From: an uncultured Clostridia bacterium
GTDB taxonomy: Bacteria > Bacillota > Clostridia > Christensenellales > CAG-917
NCBI GenBank assembly: GCA_947174215.1
Contig: CAMWIB010000087.1
Location: 1-5,470, forward strand
Direction: 5' to 3'
DNA: 5,470 bases
Shown here: piece by piece, positions 3,448 through 5,470 of the stretch
Layout: each line of letters opens with the position of its first letter
Position numbering within the stretch: the first letter of the stretch is position 1
The notes under the pieces: model-generated
Database searches by the model: none
Seen by the model: only the letters and a program-made list of their open reading frames with translations
Told to the model about the DNA's origin: nothing
Translations under genes and position numbers: made by a program

Positions 3448-5470
3448 ATGGCGCAAGATTACAAAGAAGTCGTAGAAAGTAAACGTAAGGCAATGCTTGA
3501 TGCATTGCTTTTGAGCATTGAGAAGGATCCGACACGATGGGAAAAAGGTTGGATCTCTATTGACACGCCCTATAATGCATCCACTCAAAAGAACTACAAT
3601 GGTCTTAATGCCATATTCCTTGATGCTAAGGCGCAGCTTAAGGGTTACAAAGACGCACGGTGGGTAACGTTCAACCAAGCCAAAGAGCTTGGTGCAAGCG
3701 TTAAAACCGGCGAGAAGGCGAGCGATGTTTTCTATTGGTCTCGATACGATAAAGCAACGAAGAAGCCGTTCGAGGAAGAAACGGTCAAAGGTATGACAGA
3801 TGAAGAACGTGTGCAGTACATGAAAGATAACGTACGCGCCGTTCTTAAATTCTATCAAGTTTTTAATGCCGAACAGTGCATTCACTTCCCGGAGAACACA
3901 AAAAGAAGTATCACCATGTCTGATGAGGAACGTGCGCATCAGAACGAGCAGATTGAGAATATCATCAAGAACAGTGCGGCGCCGATTGTTTACGATGGTA
4001 AGGCTTATTACAGTCCGCACAAAGACAATATACATTTGCCATTAGTGCAGTCTTTCAAATCGATGCAAGACTATTATGCGACTGCATTGCACGAGATAGG
4101 GCACTCTACCGGGCATCAGAGCCGTCTTAATCGTAATTTGCAAGGCATATTCGGTTCTGAGAGCTACGCTATCGAAGAGCTTAGAGCCGAGCTCGCAAGC
4201 GTCTTTCTTCAGACTGAATTGGGCATCAACCTTGGCGGCGCCGAAATTGCAAATCACGGTGCATATCTTAAGTCATGGCTTGTTGCAGTAAAGAAAGACG
4301 TCAACGTATTTTATCGTGCTGCCGCTGATGCCGGGAAGATCTCCGACTATATCAAAGACAACTTTCTTAAAGCATCCAAAGAGAGAACACAAGAAGAAAA
4401 TCAATCTCAAGAGACCGAAGTTAAGGTCAACGACACCCAAAAGGCAAAAGAGATTGCCGAAGCTAAATCGATTGAAGAAGGCAGAGCGCATGTCGTTATC
4501 GAATGGTCTGAGCATAACGATTTCAAAGATAATACCGTATTAACGTTTGTCGAAGCTGATGAGCTATTGCGTGCACTAAATACTCAAGAAGCAGAAAAGG
4601 ACGGCTACTATAAAACCAAGCTGCATATTTGCTGTCCGAACGATAAAGGCGAAGCTGAGTGGTATGACGATTGTCGTTTTGACATTGGCAGTGAAGCTGA
4701 AGGCGGATTGATAAGGCATATAAGCGATTTTGAGAGCACGTCGTGGGTATCGGAGACAGAACGTGCAGAGCTTGCAGAGTATATCAAAAATTTGAAAGCG
4801 CATACTGCACCGACGGTTGCCAAGGGCGACGTCAATGAAAGTCTCAAGGAATGGTACAGCAAGAATTATCCCGAAGATGATATTGCAGAACTCATAGCCG
4901 AAAGCGTTTCATTCAAGGATCTGCAAGATGCAATCGATGCCGGTACAGATATTTACGAGACGATTGGAGCTAATGATTCCGTTGTTAGAGAGCGCTTGTT
5001 TAGCCATATTGCCGAAATAAACGGAATCCAATCTGATGACGTTTATAAGTTTTGGATGAGTAAGCTCGAGCAAGCAAAACAAGTCGAACAAGTTGAAAAA
5101 GCTACAGAGCAAGAGCTGCTTATCGATTATGAATTAAAGGCGTTGAATATCATTCTTAACTCAAATGATGGTGCCGTAGGAGAGTACATAAGGTTTGAGG
5201 GATTTAATCATGCCTTTAACACGGCGCAGCTTGTAACCAAATACGGCGGAAAGATTGAGGATGGACAGATAGTTATTACTCCCGAACTTCAAAGCGCATA
5301 CGAGAAACTGCGCATCGAGACCGAGAGAAGAGAACACAAAGAAAAATCAAATGAACAAGTCGAACAAGTCGGACAAGCCGAACAAGTCGGACAAGTCGGA
5401 CAAGTCGGACAAGTCGGACAAGCCGAACAAGTCGGACAAACTGAACAAGTTGAACAAGCTCGACAAGTCG
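3448..5470 (+). CDS. ArdC-like polyvalent antirestriction/zincin protein (3' end outside the window)
   Basis: The reading frame is open for 674 codons to the window edge. Residues 1-145 resemble the ArdC N-terminal domain (ssDNA-binding in characterised ArdC): RWEKGW, YNGLNAIFL, RWVTFNQAKELGASVKTGEKAS, then VFYWSRY and KFYQVFN. Residues 170-305 form a zincin-like metallopeptidase domain with HEIGH at 215-219 (ALHEIGHSTGHQSRL) and a downstream EELRAELAS (243-251) that could give the third zinc ligand. Residues 347-430 (VVIEWSEH...YYKTKLHI...RFDIGSEAEGGLIRHISDF) resemble a large-polyvalent-protein-associated domain of the LPD25 type. A further segment at 465-540 contains NDSVVRERLFSHIAEINGI. 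Domains are joined by charged Glu/Gln linkers, the last being a triplet repeat. ArdC proteins travel on conjugative elements and protect incoming DNA from restriction. The ATG at 3448 follows GAGGTG by seven bases. Confidence 0.88.
   Translation, partial: MAQDYKEVVESKRKAMLDALLLSIEKDPTRWEKGWISIDTPYNASTQKNYNGLNAIFLDAKAQLKGYKDARWVTFNQAKELGASVKTGEKASDVFYWSRYDKATKKPFEEETVKGMTDEERVQYMKDNVRAVLKFYQVFNAEQCIHFPENTKRSITMSDEERAHQNEQIENIIKNSAAPIVYDGKAYYSPHKDNIHLPLVQSFKSMQDYYATALHEIGHSTGHQSRLNRNLQGIFGSESYAIEELRAELASVFLQTELGINLGGAEIANHGAYLKSWLVAVKKDVNVFYRAAADAGKISDYIKDNFLKASKERTQEENQSQETEVKVNDTQKAKEIAEAKSIEEGRAHVVIEWSEHNDFKDNTVLTFVEADELLRALNTQEAEKDGYYKTKLHICCPNDKGEAEWYDDCRFDIGSEAEGGLIRHISDFESTSWVSETERAELAEYIKNLKAHTAPTVAKGDVNESLKEWYSKNYPEDDIAELIAESVSFKDLQDAIDAGTDIYETIGANDSVVRERLFSHIAEINGIQSDDVYKFWMSKLEQAKQVEQVEKATEQELLIDYELKALNIILNSNDGAVGEYIRFEGFNHAFNTAQLVTKYGGKIEDGQIVITPELQSAYEKLRIETERREHKEKSNEQVEQVGQAEQVGQVGQVGQVGQAEQVGQTEQVEQARQV
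5068..5103 (+). repeat. Degenerate copies of the (E/G)Q(V/A) triplet repeat between domains
   Basis: Residues 541-552 of the ArdC-like protein read EQAKQVEQVEKA, using the same GAACAAGTC-type 9-base unit as the array at the end of the window. It follows the DSVVRERLF segment and looks like an older or smaller version of the same linker repeat. Confidence 0.55.
5353..5470 (+). repeat. 9-bp tandem repeat encoding (E/G)Q(V/A) triplets
   Basis: Thirteen consecutive 9-base units of the form G(A/G)ACAAG(T/C)C run to the window edge in frame with the ArdC-like gene. Residues 636-674 read EQV EQV GQA EQV GQV GQV GQV GQA EQV GQT EQV EQA RQV. The array continues past the window, so its length is unknown. 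Because the unit is nine bases, copy-number changes keep the frame and only lengthen or shorten a flexible linker. Near-identical units in the middle suggest recent expansion; short-read assembly may misjudge the count. Confidence 0.92.

Noticed and set aside
4316..4543. Lysine-rich open frame on the + strand inside the ArdC-like gene
   Set aside because: It is out of frame with a clear domain-bearing protein and has no ribosome site; the basic composition reflects the reading shift of a Glu/Lys-rich linker.

Overview
The window looks like the edge of a mobile or plasmid-like module sitting next to bacterial housekeeping genes, most likely from a Clostridia-type Firmicute. That assignment is inferred from the two-subunit class I fumarase, the aromatic leader peptide, and an ArdC/wHTH gene set of the kind found on clostridial conjugative elements. 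It is not proven by a marker gene.

Left part (1-1927), chromosomal in character. The start of a malic enzyme gene runs leftward off the window. Divergent from it lie the alpha and beta subunits of a [4Fe-4S] fumarate hydratase. Together they would interconvert fumarate, malate and pyruvate. The fumarase promoter is near-consensus (TTGAAA, 17 bp, TATAAT) and places the transcript start on the A of the ATG, so the mRNA looks leaderless. Beyond the fumarase is a short Tyr/Phe-rich leader peptide (20 aa, 7 Tyr, 2 Phe). It has its own promoter, again predicted leaderless, and a complete attenuator: region 1 lies inside the leader gene, region 2 can pair with region 1 or region 3, and region 3 is the 5' arm of a terminator. 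No aromatic-biosynthesis gene follows, so the attenuator is orphaned in this window.

Middle (1982-2287), about 300 non-coding bases holding two long inverted repeats, a second intrinsic terminator and a GC-rich hairpin. The switch from chromosomal to accessory DNA most likely falls here.

Right part (2288-5470), accessory module, all on the + strand with strong Shine-Dalgarno sites. It holds an unrecognised Cys-rich basic protein; a winged-helix protein of the replication-initiator type, overlapping the first by ATGA; four palindromic repeats at its 3' end that fold as two nested hairpins; an AT-rich non-coding stretch with further inverted repeats (origin candidate); a 66-aa unknown; and a large ArdC-like polyvalent protein (zincin HEIGH motif plus further domains). 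The last gene leaves the window inside a 9-nt tandem repeat encoding (E/G)Q(V/A).

Main points for a second look are the orphan Tyr attenuator, the nested repeat hairpins with apparent compensatory changes, the two predicted leaderless starts, and a DNA motif (GAGAACACAA) that recurs in three different reading frames of the ArdC-like gene.
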